DNA of 64,000 nucleotides from Zoroaster sp. YZ-2022 (GCA_029582265.1 CM055822.1:4833057-4897056); one strand, 5' to 3'; shown: positions 11,255 to 23,232, numbered from the stretch's first letter. Made by a program: numbers and translations. The notes: generated by a model not told the origin, from the letters alone.

Positions 11255-11327
11255 ACAGTCTCCTATTTTTAGAATAATGATGTAATTCGGCAAAATTTAC
11301 ATCATTATTCTAAAAATGGGAGACTGT
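11255..11327. repeat. 31-bp near-perfect hairpin
   Basis: Arms at 11255-11285 and 11297-11327 are reverse complements apart from one position that would be a G-U pair in RNA, with an 11-base loop. The arms start ACAGTCTCC and end GGGAGACTGT. It may be a tiny foldback transposon remnant or a small-RNA-type hairpin. No promoter or mature product can be inferred. Confidence 0.75.
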
Positions 11328-11845
11328 TATATTACAAAACTAATTAAGCCTGTTGAAATATAAATATTCACGGCTTTTATGTATGACTTTTTCAGTCCAA
11401 CAGAAAAGTTCAGACAAACAAACCATAGTGTAGGGCAAAATTAAATCAATGGTTTATCTCCCGACGCAAGAATTTCACCAACATATAAACCATAGTGTGC
11501 TATGGTAATTATTGTCTGCAGGAAAACAATTCGCAGTGACCACTATGTGGCCGATACACTCTCAAAACAACTTGTAAAAAAAAATTATGTAAATAAATTT
11601 ATGTAAATTAAAACTGATATTAAGTAAAAGTTGTCGAAAAAACAATACTAAATTTTCACGTAAATAAAAAAATTCCCATTTAACAAGTAAGAAGAAAAAA
11701 TTACAAATGTTATGTAAAAGTTACCGAAGTGCTCAGAGAAGTTTACATTAACGTCCATAATGTGTAAAAGTTTACATGTATGAAGAAAAGCTTACATTCT
11801 GTGTTTGTAAAGTTCACGTCCGCGACGCGTCCGGCCCGAACATAG

Positions 11846-12616
11846 GTGCTTCCACTTTCAAGGAAATTTCCTTATTTTAAGGAAATTTTGAAATGTTTTG
11901 ACGCTCTAAGGAAATTTCTGAGGAAATAAATAAATCTAAGGAAATCTAAGGAAATGCCGTAAATTCTAAGGAATGTTCGTAAATATTCGATATTTTTTTA
12001 CGAAATAATGTTGCATAAAAATTAACACTTATTATACCCTCAGTCAGTTTGCGCGCTGTATAGCATTGACGCATATTTGACTAGGCACGGCACAAACAGC
12101 CTAGTTGCCGGCCGCATGTTAGGCACAGCCATGGGCTAGTCTAAGCATGACGTCAGATTTTCATACTACCTAGGCTGGCCTACGCACATGTATGTATGTC
12201 TGGTAAGTGACCACCGCGGGCTCGCATTTAAAGAATTAACGTTACACTAGGCTGCAGGGCACCAACTGATGGGGAAGGCGTGCAAAAACTGCCAAGTTAG
12301 TGTACATGCAGTGCTTATCATTTGCGTGAAGTTTGATATTTCCTTATTTAGTTGCCAAAAGAATGCTTATTTTCCCATGAATTGACTTTCCATTTTGAAA
12401 GGTTTTGCGCCTTTTTTCAACAGCATGCACTTCTTATGGCCTACTGCAACTTTCACATATGCAAACTGTGTATGCATACAAGGACTAATACACTTTTGAT
12501 GATTTAAGGAACCTTCCTCCATGGTAAAACTAAGGAACATCGGGAAAAAATCTAAGGAAATCTAAGGAAATGTTTCTGTAAATCCAAGGAAATGTAGATT
12601 TGAAAAGTGGAAGCAC
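11846..12616. mobile_element. MITE with GTGCTTCCAC ends
   Basis: Starts GTGCTTCCAC and ends GTGGAAGCAC. Subterminal regions on both sides are full of CTAAGGAAAT repeats, and the inner part lacks coding features. A shorter relative with the same subterminal words lies at about 63,236-63,400. The target duplication is unclear, so the exact ends may be off by a few bases. Confidence 0.65.
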
Positions 12617-12646
12617 AGGGTGGTGACATTACATGCACAAACCAAG

Positions 12647-13631
12647 ATGGAGAACTCACGAGCTGCAGAGCTCTTGAGAAAATGGGGATTGGAGGATCTG
12701 ATCCAGACGTTTCAAGGTAAAACAATTAATTTCATGACAATAGTTGAGTTACTTGTCAGTCAAGGATAGACCTAGACTATTTTAGGGGTACACAGATTAT
12801 TTATTGACAATTACAGCTACGATTACCCTTGCGATGTGCATAGTCACTCGCTGATACATTCGAGCGGTAGTACAAGTTAGTACGTGTGCAAAACATGCCT
12901 TGATGACTAGTTTCAGTGTGACCTTTGACCTCTACAAACTTCAGAGCTATTGTTGTAGTAGCTAGTTATCTGGATATTGTATTTTGTTTTAATTAAATGT
13001 TCACCATGAATGATTATCATTATTTTTGTTTTATTTAGTTTTTGTTTTTATCATATTTTTCACAGAAGGATTTTATGACGATTCTTTTCCTTTGCTAACA
13101 AGTGAAACTGTGAAAGATATCATTCCAAAACTTGGTGTACGCCTCAAACTCCTGAAGTTTCATCAACAGGAGGTAAGTACAAGTTCCAGGTTTTTTGTTT
13201 TTGTTTGTTTGTTTGGTAGTTGCTCTTGTTGTCAATGGCCTTTATCACCCTTTTATTTTGCTGTTTGGGTCACACACAGACACAGCTAATATGATGTTAT
13301 TTATTTCCTTCAGGAGAGTACTGGCTTGGACCAATACCTGTCTGATATTGATCAAGCATCCAAGTCACAACCATATATTCTCATCCTTGGAGGCACCTTA
13401 CTGAAGCCACAGCAAGTATTTGTCATTGTTGAACGCAAGGCACTCCCGCAGTCCTCCCTAATCAAAGCGTTAGATGTTTCCTTCAAGGCTTATTTCATCT
13501 TAGACTTGGAGTATCAAGACAAATGTGCTGGGGTGTGGGAGTTTATGGCAGCTATTGTTTTTGGAATACACAAAGGTAAACTCAAGTGCAACAAAATAAG
13601 AGAGTTTAGAGCATACTGCTCTTTCCAGTAA
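12647..13631 (+). CDS. SAM-domain protein gene, three exons visible
   Basis: Exon 1 is 12647-12716 (ATG, 70 nt, ending CAAG|GTAAAA), exon 2 is 13066-13172 (acceptor TTTTTCACAG, donor GAG|GTAAGT) and exon 3 starts at 13314 (acceptor TTCCTTCAG). Phases match across both introns. Exons 1-2 encode a SAM-like helical domain: MENSRAAELLRKWGLEDL, then FYDDSFPLLTSETVKDIIPK and LGVRLKLLKFHQQ. Exon 3 encodes LDQYLSDID and then a globular part with PYILILGGTL, QVFVIVERKALPQSS and YFILDLEYQDKCAGVW, a pattern I associate with uncharacterised SAM-domain proteins of invertebrates and fish (SAMD3-like). Exon 3 reads through to a TAA at 13629-13631, but a donor at 13575|13576 (AAAG|GTAAAC) would allow another exon. 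SAM domains mediate protein-protein contacts; the specific role is unknown. Confidence 0.72.
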
Positions 13632-15400
13632 TGTTCTGATGGCCTAGTTTTGTGATACTTTGCACAGAAACCCATGAGAGCCCTATGTATATAAATTGTG
13701 TTTTACTGCTGTTTTTATAATAGTTAATAGTTTGTATTAAAATATTGTTTAAAATTTCTGAATTAAAAACAAACAAAAGAAACAAAGGTGGGCAAATTTA
13801 TTATGACATGTGATTGAGTTCTTATCCTAGACCTTCCATTTTAGGTAATATGATTTGAAGTAAAAATACAACCCAACCAGATAAACATAGGTTTGATAAG
13901 GCCAAACTACAAATAGTTGTGTTTCCTATTACTGACCCCCCAAAAATGACTGTGTAGATTGACAATTTTTATATATTTTTTTTTGCTCTCAAATTGTTTT
14001 AGCTAAAACTATTAGGGTGGGCTGAAGGCCAATTTTGTGCACAAAAATTAAGTTCGGGGTCGGTACCAAGAGTTTTTATTTTTATTTATTTATTTCTTTG
14101 AATAAAAAGATTTAGAATGTTAGTAATTTTCTAGGTAGGGTCAGGTAACAGGAAACGCAACTATTTTTCGTTTGGCCTAATAGGAATATTTTTAAAGGGC
14201 AATGTGTGACAAAAGTTTAAAAAAAGTCAAAGGCATTTTTATTTTATTTGAAGGAATAGATAGCCAGAACACTATGCTTGACACAAATTAATGTCCTGTA
14301 TATGCCCATACTAGATAGTACTTTTCATGGTGAACCGTTCCACCACATTCGGCAAAGGGTGAATTAGAAATTCAAACTCTTTTATACAACTCTTTGGTTC
14401 TGATTGAAGTGTAATTGTTAAGAAGTGGCTTTGTATATAATATCAATTGTAAAAGTAAAGACTACTTTGTAAGCCTTCATGTTGGACCCTTCACAAAACA
14501 ATACCTTGATTACCAATAGCCACCCAAATAAAGTGTTGTTTTTTTCACAGAATTGTATCATTCAGTGATGTGTGCTGCTCCCAAGTACAAAATAAACAGT
14601 TGATAATATTGTAGTCGTGCTACAAAACTTACCTGACAACTGCCATAAAGTTAAATTTATTTCCACCAATTGAAGCACCTGATGATTTTTTGAATATATT
14701 AAAAGTTGTGTTTGCTGCTGTTTTTCATAAAGCTTTGAAGTTTTATATTATTTATTAACATTTTGTTTGAAAATTCTGAAATTCAAAATAGACAAAGTAA
14801 AGATTAGGGAAACAGTTAAATTCATTCTGGCAAGGTTTGACAGGTGATTAAGTTTCATGTCTTAGACCTGCTGTTTTCAATGGTATGATGTTAAATGAAA
14901 ATGGACAAACCCAACCAGATAAACATAACATTGCTAGAAGGAATATTTTTATAAAGAAATTGACATAATGAAGTATATTTTCTCTATCAAAACGTTAAGG
15001 ATTATTGACAATTGATTAAGTTTAATTATGGCATTAATAACAAGCATTTATGGATGTAAATAAGTAGGTTTAATGTTGTAATTGTTCATCGGGTGTGAAG
15101 ATGATTAAATAAAACAAAAAATCATGTTTAAATGTTAAATACACCTGAACGTGTTTTTGTGCGTGTTTGATTTCATTCTGTTATCTAGCATTAAAAATTT
15201 ATGTAAAATTTTAACACAAATAATAGGTAATAATTTTCAGAAAGTACTTAGAACAAAAGTAATATTTTACCATGCACTTGGTAGGATTTTAATTTTTAAT
15301 TACATGTACGTATATTTTACATAACTTTTGTTTACTTAATAATTCGATAAATTTCACAACACAACAATGAAGTTATGTTTTACAAAACTGACAAGTAAAT
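13632..15400. other. AT-rich non-coding DNA with a dispersed direct repeat
   Basis: No gene was recognised. Segments around 13696-13925 and 14705-14940 are related: both contain a TACTGCTG or TTGCTGCTG block followed by T-rich text, a later CTTAGACCT-like block and AACCCAACCAGATAAACATA. They look like an old duplication or two copies of an unnamed repeat. The region may also hold downstream introns of the SAM gene. Confidence 0.45.
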
Positions 15401-15401
15401 G

Positions 15402-15425
15402 TTTACCTAACACGTGTTAGGTAAA
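15402..15425. repeat. Perfect 24-bp palindrome centred on an E-box CACGTG
   Basis: TTTACCTAACAC is followed by its exact complement, GTGTTAGGTAAA. The centre is CACGTG, the core of sites bound by bHLH factors. It lies about 115 bp before the sulfotransferase exon. A regulatory role is possible, but there is no supporting evidence. Confidence 0.6.
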
Positions 15426-15542
15426 AATTTAACTTAATCGCTGGCGAGTACGTATGGTACATCTCAGATATGTAAGATTGTACCCAACCTGTGTATCTTT
15501 TTCTCTGTGTGTACTCATCTTCTCATTTGTTGTTGAAAACAG

Positions 15543-15777
15543 ATTTTCAACGATGTTCCGGAGGAATTCTTACCCGAGTTTAAAAATCCGTGCTGGTGGT
15601 CGAAAAAATCTACTGAAGAAACTGCAGCAACTCTGCAGTGCCTACCGTACTTCTTTCTGGCCGGTATGCCGAAATCGGGTACCACGGATATACACACGAA
15701 GTTACACTTGCATCCCCAGGTTTTCAAAGCGCGGTCTAAGGAGCCGCACTGGTGGACAAGACGTCTATTTAATGGAG
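15543..15777 (+). CDS. Orphan exon of a CHST15-like carbohydrate sulfotransferase
   Basis: An open exon with an AG acceptor (15541-15542, after a T-rich stretch) and a GT donor (GGAG|GTTGGT) encodes 78 residues. It contains NPCWWSKKS, then LPYFFLAGMPKSGTTDIHTK and SKEPHWWTRRLF. AGMPKSGTTD is the 5'-phosphosulfate-binding loop that binds the PAPS cofactor; with the EPHWW motif this matches the N-terminal catalytic part of CHST15/GalNAc4S-6ST-like enzymes, Golgi type II membrane proteins that sulfate chondroitin chains. The other binding motif (3'-PB, with the conserved Arg and Ser) and the signal anchor would be on other exons, none of which I found in this window; they may be beyond the retrotransposon array. 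It could also be a decayed gene remnant, although this exon is intact. Confidence 0.75.
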
Positions 15778-16670
15778 GTTGGTTTCATGATTAAAGGAAA
15801 TTAACAACATTGGTTTTCTCATAAAATATAAATTTTTAAATAAATTATGTTTAAATAAAACCAGACAGATTGGCATGGTAGTCAGTGTGCCAGTCGTGTA
15901 ATAATTACCTAGTCTAGGGCTAGTTCGAGAATCATCGTAAGTATGTAAAGTTCAACAAGATCTGTCGCATGAGGTCATAAAAACGTTCCTAAGTCACTGT
16001 TAGGCAGACTTGTAAGACTCGGACTCGGACTCGAGTCCCACTCGAGTCACATTTTTGGTGACTCGGACTCGAACTCAAGTCACCATGTACAATGACTTGG
16101 ACTCGACCCTTTGGACTCAGACTTGTGACTCGGACTCGATGTTTGAGACTCGGACTCGACGGCAAATTGTCCAATATTCACTATTTTAAAACATGAATAA
16201 AATAAAGAATTTTCTTGCAACATAGTGTGTAAGTCTTATGACTTAATTTAAACATTGCGGACAGTTTTATAAAATTGATACCATGAATCCTATTCCGTTG
16301 TAGCATAATAGTGTTCTTTCTCTATGGTTGTAGTAATGCGATCGGACTCGCTTACGCAGCGGAAGCATGAAAATAAATTGCGCCTTCCAGAAATAGATAT
16401 ACAACGAATGATGTACCCAAGCTTGAGCATATACAATATCATGGGAATAAAAGTTTGATAGCGATGGGTACCAGATTGATTAAATTGTCCCAATCACTGG
16501 TCTGTCAATTTTCATGGCGTTTGCCAGACTTGTATTAAAAATGTTCTGCCGCCATTTTATACATATTTTCCCCAATGGTTTACTTTTTGACCATGCTTAC
16601 TTGGTCATTGATTCTTGATTCTTTTCAAATACACGTGTACTTAATACGCCCATTTCATTTAGATTTTAAA
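15778..16670. other. Non-coding DNA with a GACTCG minisatellite
   Basis: The stretch at about 16016-16160 consists of irregular repeats of (G)GACTCGGACTCGA and variants. Elsewhere there is no recognisable gene; short open frames over the minisatellite are by-products of the repeat. The region ends at the AAAT microsatellite bordering the retrotransposon array. Confidence 0.6.
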
Positions 16671-16789
<119 letters not shown>

Positions 16790-17155
16790 CTTTTTTACTT
16801 TTCAAAGGAGAACTTTATTTCAAATTTCTTGAAAAAGCAGCATATTATACAGATATATACAAAATTTAAAAGAATTGTAAAGAAATACATTCAGTACCTT
16901 AATAGTAGTGAATTAATACAATGAAAACCAGAAACAAAAAGTTTAACTAGAAATGCCGCAAAGGCCAAGTTGCCACCTTCGGAAGCTGGATGCCCCAAGT
17001 CCTTCCAAAGGGTAACAACAAGGCATAAGAGGAGGGGAAAAAGGGAGTTGACAGTAAAGTACATTTTTACATTGTCGATATCCTTGTCTTGGGGAGGGGA
17101 GGGGAGGAGAAAAGGAAGGGAGCCGGGGAGGGGGGGGGCATGGGTTCCTTAGCGT

Positions 17156-17187
17156 CTGGTGTGGGCACAAAAAGTGCCCACTGCCAG
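17156..17187 (-). other. Conserved 3'-UTR hairpin of the retrotransposon (copy A)
   Basis: GTGGGCAC and GTGCCCAC form an 8-bp stem over a short A-rich loop, extended by CTGG pairing with CCAG. Equivalent hairpins occur at 23534-23564 and 29861-29911 with different but still paired bases. LINE reverse transcriptases often recognise 3'-UTR structures of their own RNA; that role is inferred here. Confidence 0.65.
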
Positions 17188-17347
17188 TCCCCCATGCGGG
17201 ATAGGTGGCGGGCTTGGGCGGCGAAAAAACACCACGGCTCGTCTGGGAAGCGACGAGACCTGCTCAAGCCCGTCAACCTAGGGATGAGACAAGGGTAAAG
17301 AAATGAAAATTATAAACAACAAAAAAAATTAAATAAAACGCGGTAAT

Positions 17348-20300
17348 TCAAATCAACCATATCATTCGATCATTACTGTAATCGAAAAGAGTGTTATTAA
17401 TTGACCAATTTGTGAGAAAAAGTGGAATGGAGTTATTCAGCTTATGATAATTGAATTCTAAGATGATTTTGTTTTTCAACCGGTATTGCCAAACTAATAA
17501 GGGGTCGGAGGGGTTTGAGGTACGATATAGCCAGTAAATGACGTTTTTTAGGCTGACGCTAAGATAATTTGCCAGGCGGACAGCCCCTTTGTTTCGACTC
17601 TGAGCAGGCGGAACGAGAGTCCAGTAAATGTCAAAATTTAGTTGAAGGTTTGGAAGAAGACGACTGATGAGGCTGTGAAGAAGGTTGAGAGCTGGTTGTA
17701 TAGATGGGCAAGTAATAAAAAGATGTGTGATGGTTCCTCTCTCGCCGCACCACCCACAGTCAGAAGAGATGTTGGAGTTGAGGTGATGTAAGACTGGAAG
17801 AGAGGGCAGAACGTTGTGTAGAAGCTTATATTGGACGTCCCTTTCTTTCTTGGATGTTGGCGGCTGGTAAATTGCTCTCAGGGGATGTGAAGAGAAGACG
17901 GAAAGTAGCCACGGTCATGCCAGGGTGTTAAAGTTGGAGAAGAGTTGTCGTTGATTTTCTGGTTGAAGAGAAGATAAAGCGATTTTGATGAGAGGAGGAC
18001 ACATCTGTGTCCTTGTCGATGAAGACACAGCTCGGCGAAAAGGGGCGAGTGGGAAGATCTTCGAGTGGTGAGACATGTTGAAAAAGACCGTCGAGATTGA
18101 AAAGTTCTGGGAAGGAAGATGATATGGTGTGGTGCAGGCGAGAGATATCCCGTTGAAAAAGACGAACAGAAGGAGGACGGATGCAGGAAGGGACCAGATG
18201 GATGTCTTTAGCCGGAAGCCACTTTCCGGTGTTGAAGTTGAGGAGTTGCTTGATGAAGTGAGTGCCGCCCGCCCAGAGTCTTGCAGCAAAGGCCGCACCG
18301 CCCGGCAAGGGGTTAACGAGGGGCGGATAAATGATTGGTAGATTGATGATATGGTTGACTGAATTTGTGGGTAATTCGATTCGAGCTCCGATTTTTCCAG
18401 GCACGCAGTGTTTCACTGTAGAAAAGGGGAAGACTAGTAAAGAATTTAGGGTCTAGATCCAAAAGGAAAAGTTGATAGCTGAGGTTGAGACGTTTGTATT
18501 TATGTAAATTGCAATCCATTAACGTAAAACAGGGGTGGGGGTTTGAAAGGAAATACCTCTGAAGAAGTTTGAATCTGAAAGTGAGGCTGCGTGCCTGGAG
18601 ACAAGCTAGACCTAGCCCACCTTTGTCGCAGCTCTGAAAGAGTGTCCGTTTTTTAAGTAGGTGTCGTTTGTTGGACCAGACGAAATCGACAAGCAAGCCT
18701 TGGAGTTCACGTAGGTTATTTTCAGGACATGGGAGGACGGCAAGACAGTGAAAGATTTTAGTGGCAGCTAACTGATTAGCAATTAAAACTTTCCCTTTGA
18801 GGGACAGATTAAAGAAAAGATGTTTCCAGCAGGCTAGTGTTTTGGCAAGTTTGTCTTTGCATTTTTTTCAGTTTTGTTGATTGTAGTTGTTTTTATTACC
18901 TAGGTGAACTCCAAGGAAGACTGAACCTTGATTATTCCACTCGAAATTTAGCGGATTGTCGGTTTGTCTGGTCCACGACCCGACCCATAGCCCCTTGGAT
19001 TTTTCGTAATTTAACCTTGCAGCAGAGGATTCGCTGAAGAGACTATACACCCTTTGAATGGTTTCAAACCCGAGGTCGGAGGTGATAAAAATAGTGATAT
19101 CATCAGCATAGGCTGAAACCGAACAGTAATTTTGAGTGTTGGGCAGAGGGAAACCCTGCCCATGCAAATCTTTACGAAGAGTATTGAGAAAGGGTTCAAT
19201 AGCAACGGTGTACAGCAGCCCCGAGAGTGGACAACCTTGTCGGATGCCTTTCTCAAAAGGAAAGGGTGCGGTCAAAGAACCGCACACCTTAATGTGGCTC
19301 TCGGCACTGCTGTACAAAAGATGGAGATAAGAAAGAAATTTTTCCCCGAATCCCATGGCTCTCATAACATTGAAAAGATAGTCGTGGTCAACGTTGTCAA
19401 AAGCTTTACGCTGATCAAGGTTGACCACGCCCAAAGGTAAATCATTAACATTGCAAAAATTAATAACGTCACGAATCAAGTTTAAATTATCATATATAGT
19501 GCGTTCGGGCACACAATAAGATTGATCTTGTTTGATAATATTACTGATGGATTGTTTTAGTCTATTTGCAAGAAGCTTGGCAAAAATTTTGTAATCAGTA
19601 TTCAGGAGGGAGACAGGACGCCAGTTGGAAATTTCAGAGAGATCACCTTTTTTAGGAATGAGAGTGATCACAGCTTTCAGAAAAGAACGGGGGAGGGAAC
19701 CAGAAATAACAGCAGAATTTAGAACGTCGAAAAGATCGTTTTTAATTAATGACCAAAAGGAAACAAAAAATTCTGAGGTCAGCCCGTCAAACCCAGGCGT
19801 TTTATTTTTGCCAAGCTGGTTGACAACACAATCAAGTTCCTCCGGACGAAGAGGAGCATCAAGATCCTCTGCGTCCAGAGGATCAAGCCGAGATAAATCG
19901 GATAATAAAGGCTCTAGGGCGTCCTCGTCAGCAGGAACGCGACTGTAAAGATTAGTGTAAAAGTTCCGGCAGTGGTTTTTTATTTCATCCGGGTTGTCAG
20001 TAATTTCACCATCAGGAAGACGAATACTACAGAGGGTTTTAGAAATAGAATGAGATTTTTCAAGGTTGAAAAAATAAGAAGAGCTAGTGTCAGCTTCGTT
20101 AAGGTGCTGAAAACGAGATCGGACGAGGGCGCCCTGAGCCTGATTTTTTAAAAGAATAAGAATATTTAATTCTTTGCGCTGTTCTTTGAGGACCTTTTGG
20201 GCTTCTGGTGTGATGTCTGGAGCAGACTGAAGCTCCTCAATTTGGGAATTAATACGAAGAAAGGCAGCTCGTTTTTCTCTGGCGAGTCTGGAACTGTATT

Positions 20301-21250
20301 TTTGGGTGAGGGTTTTGATTTGGGCCTTGCCGAGGTCCCACCACTTGCATACGTCGTTAAAATGACGTTTTTCCATTTGCCAATTTGACCAGAAAAGATG
20401 TATAATTTCACGATAATTTTTGTCAATGAGAAGAGAGTTATTGAAATGCCAGTAAGCACTGCCTCTGTGTTGAGAGGAAGGAGGTTTGATAGAAAGATGA
20501 ACGGCAGAGTGGTCGGACAGAGAACAAGGAATAATTTGACAAGAGCGAATAGCTGGTATCAAAGTGGGAGGAGCATAAAGTCGATCAAGTCTAACCTGAG
20601 AAATTTTGTCGGGAGAAAGGGTTTTTCCTCATCCAGGTATACCGTTTAACTCGGGGGTTTCGTCTGCGCCAGACATCACACAAATTAAAATTAGTAAGAA
20701 CATTTTTGAGAGCCGTTGAGACCCGGGGACGATGTTCGGTCAGCCTATCTGCGCGGTCCATAGAAGGATCGCAAGTACAATTAAAATCACCTCCGACAAT
20801 ATTAATGGCGCCGTCACTAAAGTGCTGGTCACAGTGGTTATTAAGTTTCTCAAGGGTTTGGATGGCAATGTTGTCAGTTTGGGGACAAGTAAATTATAAA
20901 TGTTATACAAGGTGTTTTGGTGCTTAATTTGGGCAAAAAGGAGGTGGCCAGTAGCGACAACACTGGAGGAAACAAGATCGATATTGTTATTAATTAGCAT
21001 AGTAACTCCCGAGCCAGGTGTAGTACCGGGAGCACAAAGGGAGTATAATTAGACCAACTTTTCCAACACAAGCATTGTTCACTGAGAGAGTAAGTTTCTT
21101 GTAAAGAATAACATCACACCTTTGAGTAAGGTTCGAAAAATAGCGAGTAAAGGCGACATTACGGGTGGTATTGTGACAACCTCCAGTGTTTAGAGTAATT
21201 AGTGACAGCGCCATTAACAGGGCAGAAAGGGTATGTCGTCTCAACATCAT
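17348..21250 (-). pseudogene. ORF2 of copy A: APE endonuclease / reverse transcriptase, frameshifted
   Basis: Starts at 21250 (MALSLITLNTGG near the start, the first endonuclease motif) and ends at the TGA at 17348-17350. The N-terminal endonuclease between 21,200 and 20,600 is broken by frameshifts; from about 20562 a single frame of 564 codons runs to 18868. It covers CSLSDHSAVHLS (end of endonuclease), KNKTPGFDGLTSEFF, LIPKKGD with ISNWRPVSLLN, the VNLDQRKAFDNVDH motif, GIRQGCPLSG and the YADD active site (19099-19110). The remaining C-terminal third continues in other frames and retains the CCHC-like C-terminal zinc motif. ORF2 of such elements nicks DNA and copies the element RNA at the nick. 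This copy cannot make the whole protein. Confidence 0.9.
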
Positions 21251-21267
21251 AAAGGAGAAAAATAAAG

Positions 21268-23026
21268 TTACTTCAATTTTTTAATTAGTTTGCGAATCCT
21301 GTGCTGCAAGTTATTCTGGATCAGGGGACTATTTGTCAAGGGTATGAGTTGCTGAATCAAACCAGCGGTATTGGTAGTGAATTTCTGGGCAATTGCCTTG
21401 GGGTTTCTTTGGGATTTGACCGAGGAGAGAAAATGGATGAGCTGAGAGTGGTTGAGGGGACCTGGACAGGAGGGGAAAAGAGTCTGTGATAATTCACTGT
21501 CCGACAGGTTCTGTGAGTCATCCCACACGGAGGAGTCAGTATCGGTCGCTTCAGCTGTGGAGTTGGGAGTTGAAAAGGTGATGTGAGTTCAAGGACGGGG
21601 GACGGGGTGGGGTTAGGGGAAGATGAGGTATGGGAAAAAGGGGATGGGGAGGGGGAATGGGGGTTGGAGAAAAGGACGTAGGGGGGATAGGGGTGGGGGT
21701 AGGTGGAAAGGGGGTAGAGGGAATGGGCGTAGGGGGAGTGGGCGTAGTGGGAAAAAGGGTGGGGTTGTCGGTAGGAGGAATTGAATCGGAGGGCATTGGA
21801 GTGATGGTGGCACCATTGGGAGCGAGTATGGAGGGGGACAGAGAATCCAGGACCTGAGAGAGGGTTGTGGTGTCCGGTTTATTTGAAGATGCATTCTTCC
21901 TGCGAAGTTTGCGTTGGGGTTGTGGGGATTTCAAGGGAGTGAGATGGGGGCTATCATCAGTGGATTTGGGAGGGACAATTTTCGTTTTGACACGATATCA
22001 GAAAAGAGCCTAGTAGGGGCAGGTGGGGTACCCCAGATGTACTTGTGGGTGTCCATTGGGGAGTCGTTGGAGGGACCGTCAGATAGTGCCCGAGAGGGTG
22101 GCGGTGAAGTTTCGGCACTGGTGTCTGCCATGGCAGTAGTGGTTCGAACGGCAGTAATGGCAGTAGCAGCAGTCGAAGCCGTGCTCGGCTTACTAGCAGC
22201 GGCGGCTGCTGGCCCAGCAGAAGCAGCATGGGACACCGAGGGTCCCGCTAAAGGATCACCCCGTATCGAGGCTCGGGAGGGGACGGGAGGGTTAGGTTTG
22301 GACTTCGGAGGGTGCTTTGGGTCTGATTTTTTGTGCATGAAGGCTGGAGGGGGGTTGAGGGGGTTGATGGGTTCGTTAGCATCGGCCTGGGTGTGGGGTT
22401 TCTTACAGAAGCGACTGATGTGACCATATTCCCCACAGTTGATCGCACCGAACTGACTCAATAGACAAAAAGACTCGATAATTGACACCAGAATGAGAAA
22501 AATTGATATGGTCTGGGAGGGTGATATTGGGCTTAAGGATGATTTGAACCTGTCGGCGGAAAGACATTATGTGAGACAGCTGTTTGTTTTTTAACCTAAG
22601 GGGTATGGGTTTGACAGCGGACACTACTTTACAGAAACTGGAAAAATTTTGGAGAAGAACATAATTGGGAATCTCAGGGTAGACATTAGATAACGTAAGG
22701 CGAGTGGTAGGTTGAATGAGAGGGGTGAGTTCCAAGAAGGAGTCACCGTATGTCAAACCACGGGCAATGGCGTCAGCGACCTCCTCCATGGAACTCACGT
22801 ACAAAGCAATGCGATTGTTAGAAATACGACTGGCAGAGACGATGTGCTTTTCAGGCATGGTTTCACGGAATTTATCAAGATAGGATTCAATAGATACGTT
22901 ATCTAAGGCCTTGAAAGCAAAGCCATTGTTCCTGGTGACGCCCTTAAACGGCTCGTCATCAGGAACAATGGGTCTGGGTGCACCAGACGCGCTAACATTA
23001 CGTGGTGGTTCTGCCTGAGTGGCCAT
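21268..23026 (-). pseudogene. ORF1 of copy A: gag-like RNA-binding protein, frameshifted
   Basis: The likely start is the ATG at 23024-23026 (MATQAEPP); an upstream in-frame ATG would add a hydrophobic leader not expected in this family. The first part, with DNVSIESYLDKF, SASRISNNRIALYV and YGDSFLELTPLIQPTTRLTL, aligns by eye with ORF1 of copy B. A one-base shift disrupts the zinc knuckle: the bases encode C-x2-C-x4-H-x4-C (CGEYGHISRFC for its last part) only across two frames. A long Pro/Thr-rich linker follows, encoded by a very G-rich plus strand at about 21,590-21,780 and absent from copy B. The C-terminus (LQHRIRKLIKKLK) again matches copy B. Confidence 0.85.
21590..21785 (+). repeat. 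G-rich tract with quadruplex potential inside ORF1 of copy A
   Basis: Almost 200 bases contain dozens of GGG or longer runs spaced by one to eight bases (for example GGGGTGGGGGTAGG). On the coding minus strand it is C-rich and encodes Pro/Thr repeats. Copy B lacks this expansion at the equivalent place, so the tract grew after the two copies diverged or is a lineage-specific expansion. Confidence 0.7.
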
Positions 23027-23232
23027 GGTGGCCAGCTCAGTACAAAACGCCACAGTATAGGCGAAAAAAAGGACTAAAAAAACAAGCAAAAGACAAATTT
23101 ATATACAGTGGGCTCGGTCTAGCTAGACCTATATCATATATTAATTATAATAATAAGAAAACAAGGACCTAAAGAGGTCTAAAGAAGTAAATATTAAAGA
23201 CTTACTCGGAGCTCGAAGGAACACACGTCCGC

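Larger units (their letters stand above)
16790..23232 (-). mobile_element. Tx1/L1-like non-LTR retrotransposon, copy A (full length, decayed)
   Basis: The element runs on the minus strand from about 23232 to 16790: a 5' UTR of about 200 bp beginning GGACGTGTGTTCC, ORF1 with a zinc knuckle, ORF2 with APE endonuclease plus reverse transcriptase, a 3' UTR of about 560 bp with a GC-rich hairpin, and an (ATTT)n tail. Copy B has the same 5' start (GGACGTGT near 29480), so both appear full length at the 5' end, which is unusual for LINEs. Upstream is another AAAT run (23233-23277). Both ORFs contain frameshifts, so this copy is inactive. Confidence 0.88.

Noticed and set aside
21630..21857. Gly/Val-rich plus-strand open frame
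   Set aside because: It is the complement of the Pro/Thr linker of retrotransposon ORF1 in copy A.
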